The translations under genes and the position numbers were made by a program. 64,000 bases of DNA, taken from Hyphomicrobium album (GTDB lineage: Bacteria > Pseudomonadota > Alphaproteobacteria > Rhizobiales > Hyphomicrobiaceae). Shown piece by piece: positions 42,503 to 50,535 of the stretch. The notes under the pieces were generated by a model. That model saw only the letters and a list, made by a program, of their open reading frames with translations. It had not been told where the DNA came from and ran no database searches. Position 1 is the first letter of the stretch. Every line of letters begins with the position of its first letter. The stretch covers positions 186,001 to 250,000 of the forward strand of contig NZ_WMBQ01000001.1 in the NCBI RefSeq assembly GCF_009708035.1, given 5' to 3'.

Positions 42503-42557
42503 GACTGTAAATCCGTTGGCTTCGCCTACGCTGGTTCGAATCCAGCCCCCTCCACCA
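42503..42557 (+). tRNA. tRNA-Tyr 3' fragment = prophage attachment-site scar
   Basis: A partial, non-functional tRNA. It has the anticodon loop CTGTAAA (anticodon GTA), a class II variable arm GGC-TTC-GCC, a perfect T arm GCTGG-TTCGAAT-CCAGC (42530-42546), acceptor strand CCCCTCC, discriminator A and encoded CCA (42555-42557). The upstream DNA does not form the anticodon 5' strand, D arm or acceptor 5' strand. This is what integration into a tRNA 3' end leaves at the distal end; the intact tRNA-Tyr should lie at the other end, left of the window. Confidence 0.88.
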
Positions 42558-42750
42558 GACCCTCGCGGCGCCACCGCCGCTCCATCGTCCACAGGTTTTC
42601 CGCGTCCTGACGATTGGCAGTTATGCGCGCCGGGTATTCCCGGTGTGGCGCAAAAGCTATTTCGCCACCGAGTTGCCACCGGGCGATGAGCATATCGCGC
42701 ATCCGAGCTGCTAGAAATCCGCGCTGGGGACATCCGCGCGAGGGGGCTTC

Positions 42751-44169
42751 ATGTCGAACCTGCCGAAGGTGGTCACGATCATCGCGCTTGGCGTCGTCGG
42801 CGCCATGTCGGCCGGCTATTACGCGCTGACGGGCACGAAGGGCTCCGACGGCACGATCGTGCTCGCGACGGGCGGCCAGAGCCACTACCAGGAACTCGGC
42901 GCGGCATACGAGAAAACGCTGGAGCCGTATGGCGTCGACGTCCAGATGCGTCCCGCCGTCGAAGGGTTCAAGACGCTCAAAGGGCTCGTCGCCGAGCCGC
43001 CCGAGTTCGACGCCGCCTTCATCAAGGGCGGCCTCGTCGGCAGCATGCAGGGGCGGCTGGCGCGCTCGAAGGCGCAGGATTGGCAGTCGAAGGAGCTCGG
43101 CAAGCTGCGCTCGGTCGGCCGCCTGTTCTATGAGCCGATCTGGGTGTTCGTGCGCTCCGACTTCTCCGGCCAGAGCTTGCGCGACCTGAAGGCTAGGCCG
43201 GTGCTTACCGGGACGAGCGAGAGCGGCACGCGCCGCATCGCCTCGCAGCTGCTGCGCGCCAACGCCATCGAGGTCGGGAAAGACAATCCTTTGATGATTG
43301 CCGAGGACCTGGCGCCCGATGGCGGCCAGCTGCTCGCGGGCAAGGCCGACGCCGCCTTCATCATCCAGCCGGCCGATGCCGAGCTGGTGCAGAAGCTCCT
43401 CCACGTGCAAGGCATCCGGCTGCTCAACTTCGCGCTCGAGGCCGACGCCTACGCCAACCGCTTCCCGGCGCTGACCAAGGTGATGCTCAATCGCGGCGCG
43501 GTAGAGTTCGAGCCGCTGGCACCACCCGACGACATCACGCTCTTGGCGACGAGCACCACGCTCGTCGTGCGCTCGAGCCTCGATCCGTCGCTGATCAACC
43601 TCTTGTCGTTCGCGGTCCTCAACAACCCGCGCTCCGGCTTCGACAAGCAGGGCGACCCGGTGCTGTTCCACCGACCGGGGACGTTCCCGCACATTTCCGA
43701 TCCCGAGTACCGGGTGCCGGAGGAGACGCGCCTCGTCTACAAGACGGGCGAGCTGCCGGTGGCGCTGCGCTCCATCGCGCCGGCGGTGAAGGAGGCGGGT
43801 TTCCCGTTCTCCGTCACGGCGTTCGTCGCCGACCACGGCGCCCAGACGGTGCTGCTGCTCATTCCCTCGCTCGTCATCCTCATACCGATCATGCGGTCGC
43901 TGCCGGGGCTCTACTCGTGGTTCGTCCGCCGCCGGCTGCTCTATTGGTACCGGCAGCTCAAGGCGCTGGAGAAGGAGCTCGATGCGCCGGCATCGGCGGG
44001 CGAGCTGGCGCGCTATCAGGCGGAGGTCGAGCGCATCGATTCCGGCGTGCGGCGCATCCGCTATCCGCTCAACTTCTCCGACCAGTTCTATCACCTGCGC
44101 GTGCACATCGACCTGGTGCGCCAGCGGTTGTTTCAGAAGCCGCAGGTCGTGCGCATGGCAGCCGAATAG
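42751..44169 (+). CDS. TAXI-family TRAP-type solute-binding protein, membrane anchored
   Basis: 472 residues. An N-terminal signal/anchor (KVVTIIALGVVGAMSAGYYAL) is followed by a TAXI-type receptor domain (TIVLATGGQSHYQELGAAYEK, GTSESGTRRIASQLL). Unlike a free periplasmic receptor it then has a second membrane span at about residues 370-390 (TVLLLIPSLVILIPIM) and a cytoplasmic helical tail of about 80 residues. No TRAP permease gene is near, so it may be a sensor or orphan receptor. GAGGGGG precedes the ATG. First host gene after the prophage; 42558-42750 shows nothing recognisable. Confidence 0.85.
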   Translation: MSNLPKVVTIIALGVVGAMSAGYYALTGTKGSDGTIVLATGGQSHYQELGAAYEKTLEPYGVDVQMRPAVEGFKTLKGLVAEPPEFDAAFIKGGLVGSMQGRLARSKAQDWQSKELGKLRSVGRLFYEPIWVFVRSDFSGQSLRDLKARPVLTGTSESGTRRIASQLLRANAIEVGKDNPLMIAEDLAPDGGQLLAGKADAAFIIQPADAELVQKLLHVQGIRLLNFALEADAYANRFPALTKVMLNRGAVEFEPLAPPDDITLLATSTTLVVRSSLDPSLINLLSFAVLNNPRSGFDKQGDPVLFHRPGTFPHISDPEYRVPEETRLVYKTGELPVALRSIAPAVKEAGFPFSVTAFVADHGAQTVLLLIPSLVILIPIMRSLPGLYSWFVRRRLLYWYRQLKALEKELDAPASAGELARYQAEVERIDSGVRRIRYPLNFSDQFYHLRVHIDLVRQRLFQKPQVVRMAAE

Positions 44170-44172
44170 CGC

Positions 44173-47100
44173 TTACGAGGCAGCCGCACCGCCGCCCGAG
44201 TTTGGCGGCGCCTCGGAGAACTCGGGGTCGCGCTCGCCGAACTTGCCGAACTGTAGGGCGAGCGTCGGCAACACCAAGAGGTTGAGGGTCATCGAGGTGG
44301 CCAGTCCGCCGACGATGACGAGCGCCATCGGCCCCTCGATCTCGCGCCCCGGCTCGTTCATGCCGATGGCCAGCGGCAACAGGCCGAGCGCCGTCACGAT
44401 CGACGTCATGAGGATGGGGGCGAGGCGGTCGGCAGCGCCGGCGATCGCCGTCTGCGGACCCCAGGGGCGGCCCTCGACGCCGACCAAGTGCTCGTAATGC
44501 GAGATCATCATGATCGAGTTGCGCAGCGTGATGCCGAACAGGGTCACGAAGCCGACCATCGAGCCGAGCGTCAGTATACCGCCGGTGGCGAACACGGCGA
44601 GCACGCCGCCGACCATAGCAAACGGCATATTGGCGAGGACGAGGAGCACGTTGCGGGCGCTGCCCGTGACCACCATGAGCAGAATGAGGATGCCGAGGCC
44701 GGCGATCAGCGAGTTCATGATCAGATCGCGCTGCGCCTTGGCCTGCGCCTGTGCCGAGCCGGCGAACTCCAGATGCACGCCGGCCGGCAGCTTGAGCTTC
44801 TCGTTCAGCCTTTGCTCGGCCTCGTCGACGAATGACGTCACGTCGCGGCCGATGACGTTGGCGGTGACGGCTTGCAGGCGCTGGCCGCCGAGGTGGTCCA
44901 CCTGGTAGCGCCCGGCGATCTGGAAAACGTCGGCGACCTGCTTCAGCAACACGAAATTGCCCGCGCGCGTACGCAGCGGCAGGTTGCCGACATTGGTGAC
45001 GTTTTCGCGCGTCTCTTTGTCGAGGATGGCGATGACGTTGTAGACGCGGCTGCCCTCGTAAGTCTGGCCGACGATGTCGCCCTGATACGCGGTGCGCAGC
45101 ACGTTCAGCACCTCGACCGCGTCAAGGCCCCAGCGTTCGAGGTCGGCCTTGCGCGGGCGGATGGTCAGCTGCGGGAGGCCGGGGGGCGATTGCAGCTGGA
45201 CTTCGGTTGCGCCTTCGATTCCGTTGAGCTCCTGCGCCACTTCTTGCGCGGTGGCATCGAGCTCGTTGAGGTCGTTGCCGTAGATGTTGACGATGACCGA
45301 GGCGGTGTAGCCGGAGAGGGATTCCTCGACGCGCTCGGTCAGGAACGGCTTCAGGGCAAAGTTGGCGCCGGGGAAGCCCGCCAGCACCTTGCGCATTTCG
45401 ATCTGCGCCTCCTCGGACTGGGCGCCCGAAAGCCCGCGCTGCAGGTCGACTTCGAACTCGCTGTAGTTTGAGCCCCAGGTGTCGTCGGCCTGCTCGGCGC
45501 GGCCGATGCGCTGGGAGACGACGCGCACGAACGGCAGCTTCAGAAGCGCGCTGGTGACGAGCTTGCCGAGGCGCTGGGATTCTTCGATCGAGGTGCCGGG
45601 CACTGCCGCCATGTGCAGCGTGAAGTGGCCTTCCTTGAGCTCCGGCAGGAAGCCGGCGCCGAAGAACGGCACGGCCGAGCAGCCGATGACGGTAAACAGC
45701 ACGGCGGCGGCGATGGTGGCGCGCGGGTGGGCGACGATGCCGTGCAAGGCGCGCTCATAGTGCCGGCGAAGCCAGCGCGTCACCGGCGGATCGTGCACGG
45801 CGTCGGCCTCGGCCGGCGTGTTCTTAGGGAACAGCAGCATGCACAGCGCCGGGGTGACGATCATCGCCACGGCAAGCGAGGCGAGGATGGCCAGCACGTA
45901 GGCGAGCCCGAGCGGCGCGAAGAAGCGGCCCGCCAGTCCGGGAAGCATGACAACCGGCAGGAACACGAGGATGACGGCAAAGGTCGCGTAGACGACCGAG
46001 CCGCGCACCTCGAGTGAGGCGTTGACGATCACCTGGCCGATCGGCAGCGGGTGCGCCAGGCGGCGGTTCTCGCGCAGGCGGCGGGAGATGTTCTCCACAT
46101 CGATGACCGCGTCGTCGACGACCTCGCCGATGGCGATGGCAAGACCGCCGAGCGTCATGGCGTTGAGAGTGGCGCCGAGCGCATTCAGAACCACGACGGC
46201 GGCGAGCAGCGAAAGAGGGATGGCGACGGATGAGATCGTCGCCGTGCGCAGGTCGTAGAGAAACAGGAACAGCACGACGACGACCAGAATGCCGCCCAGG
46301 AGCAGCGACTGCTGCACGTTGTTGGTCGAGATGGCGATGAAGTCCGCCGGCCGGAACAGGTCCGTGCGCATCTCGATGCCCTCGCGCTCGATGGAGGGGC
46401 GCAGGTTCTCGAGCACCTTCTCGATGCCTTCGGTGACGTCGACGGTGTTGGCGCCGAGCTGGCCGGAGACGAGCAGCACAACGCCGGGCTCGCCCATGAT
46501 GGTGGCGCCGCCGATGGGCGGCTCGGGCGCGTTGACGACGTTGGCCACGTCCCGCAGCAGCACGCTCGCGCCGTTGACACTGGCGACGACGGTGCGCCCG
46601 ATCTCCTCCGGGTCGATGGACTGGCCGTCGGCCTGGAGGACGATGCGCTGGTTGGCGGTCTCGATGAAGCCCGACCCGGTGATCGCCGTCGCCTTGCGTG
46701 CAGCGGTGAGGACGTCATCGATCGACAGGCTGAAGCGCAACAGGTCGTCGGGACGGATCTGGACCTGGAGCGAGCGGATGTCGCTGCCGAACACGGCGAC
46801 CTTGGAGACACCCGGCACCGCGAGCAGCCGCTGACGCAGCGTCCAGTCGGCGAGCGATCGCAGGTCCATGAGCGAGCGCTTGGCGGAGGTCAGGCCGAGG
46901 ACGAGCACGGTGCTGGAAGAGGAGGTCAGCGGCGTGATTGTCGGTGGCGGCGTGTTCTGCGGCAGCTCCTGTGCCGCCTCGGCGAGCCGTTCGGAGACGA
47001 CCTGGCGGTTGCGGAAGATGTCGCTGTTTGCCTGGAAGATGATGGTGATGACCGAAAGGCCCTGGATCGACACCGAGCGCAGCGATTCAACACCCGGTAC

Positions 47101-47364
47101 GCCATTGACCGCGTTCTCGATCGGCTGGGTGACGAGCACCTCGACCTGCTCGGCGGTGAGGCCGGGCGCCTCCGCCTGGATGCCCACTTGCGGTGGCGCG
47201 AACTCGGGGAAAACGTCGTATTTTGCCTGCATCAACGAAACGGCGCCGTAGCCGAGCAGCAGGAACGCCAGCGCGACGACGGTGCCACGGAAGCGGACGG
47301 CGAAACGAATGACCGAGGCCTGAAAGCCGCGATGGGAATCTGGCACGGGGTCGGGCGTCGCCAT
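44173..47364 (-). CDS. RND efflux pump, heavy-metal (CzcA/CusA) type
   Basis: 1063 residues with the twelve-span RND layout: an N-terminal span after residue 28, large periplasmic loops, and a TM4 carrying GEVVDDAVIDVENISRRL, the charged signature of heavy-metal efflux members. The inner-membrane, proton-driven pump works with the membrane-fusion protein encoded upstream (47364-48440; the genes overlap by 1 nt). No outer-membrane factor lies nearby. The substrate is inferred to be a divalent or monovalent metal, not proven. Confidence 0.9.
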   Translation of the reverse strand: MATPDPVPDSHRGFQASVIRFAVRFRGTVVALAFLLLGYGAVSLMQAKYDVFPEFAPPQVGIQAEAPGLTAEQVEVLVTQPIENAVNGVPGVESLRSVSIQGLSVITIIFQANSDIFRNRQVVSERLAEAAQELPQNTPPPTITPLTSSSSTVLVLGLTSAKRSLMDLRSLADWTLRQRLLAVPGVSKVAVFGSDIRSLQVQIRPDDLLRFSLSIDDVLTAARKATAITGSGFIETANQRIVLQADGQSIDPEEIGRTVVASVNGASVLLRDVANVVNAPEPPIGGATIMGEPGVVLLVSGQLGANTVDVTEGIEKVLENLRPSIEREGIEMRTDLFRPADFIAISTNNVQQSLLLGGILVVVVLFLFLYDLRTATISSVAIPLSLLAAVVVLNALGATLNAMTLGGLAIAIGEVVDDAVIDVENISRRLRENRRLAHPLPIGQVIVNASLEVRGSVVYATFAVILVFLPVVMLPGLAGRFFAPLGLAYVLAILASLAVAMIVTPALCMLLFPKNTPAEADAVHDPPVTRWLRRHYERALHGIVAHPRATIAAAVLFTVIGCSAVPFFGAGFLPELKEGHFTLHMAAVPGTSIEESQRLGKLVTSALLKLPFVRVVSQRIGRAEQADDTWGSNYSEFEVDLQRGLSGAQSEEAQIEMRKVLAGFPGANFALKPFLTERVEESLSGYTASVIVNIYGNDLNELDATAQEVAQELNGIEGATEVQLQSPPGLPQLTIRPRKADLERWGLDAVEVLNVLRTAYQGDIVGQTYEGSRVYNVIAILDKETRENVTNVGNLPLRTRAGNFVLLKQVADVFQIAGRYQVDHLGGQRLQAVTANVIGRDVTSFVDEAEQRLNEKLKLPAGVHLEFAGSAQAQAKAQRDLIMNSLIAGLGILILLMVVTGSARNVLLVLANMPFAMVGGVLAVFATGGILTLGSMVGFVTLFGITLRNSIMMISHYEHLVGVEGRPWGPQTAIAGAADRLAPILMTSIVTALGLLPLAIGMNEPGREIEGPMALVIVGGLATSMTLNLLVLPTLALQFGKFGERDPEFSEAPPNSGGGAAAS

Positions 47365-48440
47365 CAGTCGTCGTCGCCTTCGACCTGAATCTGTGCGCGG
47401 AACTCCTCAGACAGCAGGAGCTGCGAGGCGGCCACGACGATCTCCTCGCGCGGCGCGAACATCGATGCCGGCACGATGTAGCCTGCACCTTTCTCCGCCG
47501 GCATCTCGGTGGGGATCGCGTGGCGGCTGAAGGTGGTGTCGGAGAGCCGCCGATACACCCAGGCGCGACCCGCCCACCAGACGATCGCCGCGTTGGGGAC
47601 GATCGCGCCCTCGACGGGCGGACCGTTGGCGAGGAAGACGCGCACGTTCATGCCGGGGAGCACCCCGGAATTGGACGTGGCGGCATAGAAATAGGTGACG
47701 CCCTGGATGCGCGGATCGGCGCGCGTCGCCGGCGAGATATAGCGCACCTGGGTGCGTCGGGCGCTGTCGCCGATCTCGACGGAAGCTTCGCCCGGGACGT
47801 CCGCCAAATTGACGCCGGGGGGGAGCGTGACCTGCAGCAGGAACTCGGTGCGCTCGATGAGGCGGGTGATGAGACCGCCGTCGGCGACCATCGAGTTGCC
47901 GATGACCGGGCCCCATTCCTGCAGCGCGGTGGCCCGCAGCGTGCGTACCTGCGATTCCGCCGCCTCTACAGCCGCCCGGTCGGCGATCAGCGCCGCCTCC
48001 GTCGTCTGCACCTGCACGAGGTTGCCGATGTTCTTGGCGTAGAGCGCCTGGGCGCGCGTGAATGCCGGCTGCGACGCGGCGACCCGCGCCCGTGCGGTGT
48101 TGAGCTGCGATACGGCGGTGACGTAGTTGGTGTTGAGCGTGGTGAGGGTCGTCAGGTCGAGGACGGTGCCGTAGGCGCGCACCTGGTCCTGGTATTTGCC
48201 ATGCGGCAACGTCGCAAGCTTCAGCCCGACCGCTTCCTGTGCTTGGGCATCGAGCGTGATGACGGGCTCGCCGCGCTCCGGCATCGTTACGCGGAGCGGC
48301 GGCTTGATCGGCGCCTCGCGTTCGGCCTCATGCGCCGCTTCTTGGCGCCCCTCGACGAAGCCAATGACCGTCACGGCTGCGATGCCGGCCAGCAACGCAA
48401 CGACGCCGAGACCGATAAGCCCCGTTCGCAACCTCTTCAT
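47364..48440 (-). CDS. RND membrane-fusion (periplasmic adaptor) protein
   Basis: 358 residues. An N-terminal membrane anchor (GLIGLGVVALLAGIAAVTVIG) is followed by a hairpin of helices (VSQLNTARARVAASQPAFTR, NIGNLVQVQTTEAALIADRA) and beta-barrel segments of the HlyD/CzcB type. It links the RND pump to an outer-membrane channel. First gene of the two-gene efflux operon; an acidic tail (EGDDD) ends it. Confidence 0.88.
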   Translation of the reverse strand: MKRLRTGLIGLGVVALLAGIAAVTVIGFVEGRQEAAHEAEREAPIKPPLRVTMPERGEPVITLDAQAQEAVGLKLATLPHGKYQDQVRAYGTVLDLTTLTTLNTNYVTAVSQLNTARARVAASQPAFTRAQALYAKNIGNLVQVQTTEAALIADRAAVEAAESQVRTLRATALQEWGPVIGNSMVADGGLITRLIERTEFLLQVTLPPGVNLADVPGEASVEIGDSARRTQVRYISPATRADPRIQGVTYFYAATSNSGVLPGMNVRVFLANGPPVEGAIVPNAAIVWWAGRAWVYRRLSDTTFSRHAIPTEMPAEKGAGYIVPASMFAPREEIVVAASQLLLSEEFRAQIQVEGDDD

Positions 48441-48617
48441 GCCACGCTCAATTTTTGGCCCGTGTCGGGCTCGTATCGTTGTTGGGCGACCGCAACTAAG
48501 TAACGGCCCGATTGGAATGGCAAGGGCTTATGCCCTCGGGGCGGCGCCTTCCGACCCGGTGTGTTGCGCCTTGGTTTATGGGGGGCAGGCTGACGGCCGC
48601 CTGACGCAGGCCCGCTG

Positions 48618-50360
48618 TCACGTTGCCGGCGCCGCGGGGACGGTGAAACCGCCCTCGGCCACCATGCGGGCGAAGAGGCCCTTGCCGCGGGCCAACGTCT
48701 CGAAGCGGCCGCGCTCGACGATGCGGCCGGCATCGAAGACGAGGATCTCGTCCGCATCGGCGACCGTGGACAGCCGATGCGCGATGATGAAGGTCGTGCG
48801 TCCCTCGCGCAGCCGGTCGAGGGCGCGCTTGATCCGCGCCTCGGTGGTGGCGTCGAGCGCACTCGTCGCCTCGTCGAGGACGAGGATCGGCGCGTCCTTC
48901 AGGATGGCGCGGGCGATGGCGATGCGCTGGCGCTCGCCGCCCGACAGGGCCGCGCCCCGCTCGCCGACCAAGAAGTCGTAGCCGCCCGGCTTGCGGGCGA
49001 TGAAGTCGTGCGCTTCGGCGAGCCGTGCGGCCTCCTCTACCTCGGCGAGCGTGGCGCCGGGCCGGCCGACGGCGATGTTGTCGCCGAGCGAGCGGTTGAA
49101 TAGCCCGGCGTCCTGGAACACCACGGCGATCTGCCGACGCAGCGAGGCGAGCGTCACGTCGGCGATGTCGTGCCCGTCGACGAAGATGCGGCCCGCGTCG
49201 GGCACGCGCAGACGCTGCAGCAGCGACAACGTCGTCGTCTTGCCGGACCCGGTCGGGCCGACCAGCGCGATCGTCTGCCCGGGCCTGGCGTGGAAGGACA
49301 AATCGACCACGCCCTGCTCCGTGCCGGGAAAGCGGAACGTCACCTTTTCGTAGCGCACGTCGCCGGTGAGCGGCGGCAGGGCGTGCGCCTCCGGCTTCTC
49401 GTCGCTGCCGTCGGCAGCATCGAGCAGCGCGAAGTAGCCCTGCAGGGCCGGCGAGCGCCGGTGTATCGCCACGACGAAGCCGGTCACCTGGTCGAGCTTG
49501 CTGATCAGGAGACCTGCGAAGCCGACGAAGGCGACGATCTCGCCGACCGACAGCTCGCCGCGCCCTGCGAGCAGCGCGCCGGTGGCCAACACCGCGACCA
49601 TCGTAACGGTGGCGGCCGAGCGTTGCAGGATGGTGAGCACGCCCCACCAGGTGAGCACCGGGTATTGGGCCGCCAGGAGATCGCTCATCACCGTGCGCAT
49701 CGCGTCGGCCTCGGCCTTGAGGCGGGTGAAGCTCTGCACCACGGTGACGTTGGAGATGACGTCGCCCACGCGGCCGTAGACGTTGGAATTGTAGCGCTCG
49801 ACGTTGGCCTGCCCGGCGCGGGTGCGGCGCATGACGATGGCGTTCATCACCACGTAGGCCAACGCCAGCAGCCCGAGAATGGCGGCCATGCGCGCGTCCA
49901 TGCGGATAGCCGTCGGCACCAGCAGCACGATGCCGACGACCGCGGTAAGCTGCTCGCGCAGCGCCCCCAGCCACAGCCAGAACAGGCCGTCGGTGCCCTG
50001 CAGGATGGTGCGGACGACGGCTGCGGACCCGCGCTCGGCGTGGTAGCCGGCGGGCAGCGTCATCGCCCGCTCGAATGCCTCCGCCATGGCGGCGAGGTGA
50101 CGGCGATGGGCAAGGCGGTCGGCGAATACGGCGACGGCAGCCCCGGCCATGATGCCGAACAGCCCCAAGAGCGCCCAGAGGGCTATGTACGGGAAGGCGG
50201 CGCCCCCGCCCGAAAGGGTATCGACCACCCGGCCGAAAAGGATCGGCTCGGCCAATTGCACGACGCCGATGGCCACGGAGGCGAGAGCGAGGATCACGGC
50301 CAGGCCGCGCTCGGCCGCGAGCATGCCAAGCGCCCGTGCATAAAGACGAAAAAGGTCCAT
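48618..50360 (-). CDS. ndvA: Cyclic beta-1,2-glucan ABC exporter (NdvA-like)
   Basis: 580 residues, a half-size exporter: six-span transmembrane domain then ATPase domain. It starts MDLFRLYARALGMLAAERGL and continues EPILFGRVVDTLSGGG, as in NdvA/ChvA. ATPase motifs: Walker A GPTGSGKTTT, signature LSGGERQRIAIAR, Walker B ILVLDEATSALD. It exports periplasmic cyclic glucans used in osmoadaptation and surface interaction by rhizobia and relatives. The start at 50360 follows the family; an ATG 30 nt upstream is less likely. Confidence 0.9.
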   Translation of the reverse strand: MDLFRLYARALGMLAAERGLAVILALASVAIGVVQLAEPILFGRVVDTLSGGGAAFPYIALWALLGLFGIMAGAAVAVFADRLAHRRHLAAMAEAFERAMTLPAGYHAERGSAAVVRTILQGTDGLFWLWLGALREQLTAVVGIVLLVPTAIRMDARMAAILGLLALAYVVMNAIVMRRTRAGQANVERYNSNVYGRVGDVISNVTVVQSFTRLKAEADAMRTVMSDLLAAQYPVLTWWGVLTILQRSAATVTMVAVLATGALLAGRGELSVGEIVAFVGFAGLLISKLDQVTGFVVAIHRRSPALQGYFALLDAADGSDEKPEAHALPPLTGDVRYEKVTFRFPGTEQGVVDLSFHARPGQTIALVGPTGSGKTTTLSLLQRLRVPDAGRIFVDGHDIADVTLASLRRQIAVVFQDAGLFNRSLGDNIAVGRPGATLAEVEEAARLAEAHDFIARKPGGYDFLVGERGAALSGGERQRIAIARAILKDAPILVLDEATSALDATTEARIKRALDRLREGRTTFIIAHRLSTVADADEILVFDAGRIVERGRFETLARGKGLFARMVAEGGFTVPAAPAT

Positions 50361-50491
50361 CGCCCCGCCGTATTGACCAGCCCGGATCAACCTAACAGGG
50401 GCGGCCGGCCGGCGGAATAATGCTGCTCACAAGCATTTTTCCAAACCGATGGAACAGATGGCCGCGCCGCCCGTTGGTGGTGACGGACGAG

Positions 50492-50513
50492 CAGGCGCTG
50501 CAGCGCCTGTTTT
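50492..50513 (+). terminator. Perfect palindrome plus T tract in the kinase leader (possible attenuator)
   Basis: CAGGCGCTGCAGCGCCTG (50492-50509), a perfect 18-bp palindrome, is followed by TTTT and lies 26 nt before the kinase start. It can form a 7-bp stem with a TGCA loop. This would stop transcripts entering the kinase gene unless relieved. Alternatively it is an operator. If the earlier ATG at 50449 were used, it would lie within coding sequence. Confidence 0.5.
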
Positions 50514-50535
50514 GTCATGCTCTGGGAGGGGCCTG

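Larger units (their letters stand above)
1..42557. mobile_element. Temperate T7-like prophage (left end outside window)
   Basis: Nearly all genes run on the minus strand in the T7 order: RNA polymerase, SSB, endonuclease I, primase-helicase, DNA polymerase, exonuclease, portal, scaffold, capsid, tail tubes A and B, ejection proteins, tail fibre, lysis, terminase. The right border is a tRNA-Tyr 3' fragment at 42503-42557, after which typical chromosomal genes begin. The left border, the intact tRNA and an integrase are not in the window; none of the visible genes looks like an integrase. About 42.5 kb is present, close to a full T7-type genome, so the border should lie not far left of position 1. 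Confidence 0.93.

Noticed and set aside
42503-42557. A complete tRNA-Tyr gene
   Set aside because: Only the anticodon loop through CCA is present. The preceding bases form neither a D arm nor a matching acceptor strand, and the anticodon stem has a mismatch.
42526-44106. A 526-codon minus-strand open frame
   Set aside because: It lies opposite the TAXI receptor gene, is extremely Arg/His/Gly-rich and is explained by GC-rich codon bias.
49170-50420. A 416-codon plus-strand open frame opposite ndvA
   Set aside because: NdvA has all ABC transporter motifs; the opposite frame is Arg/Gly/His-rich noise.
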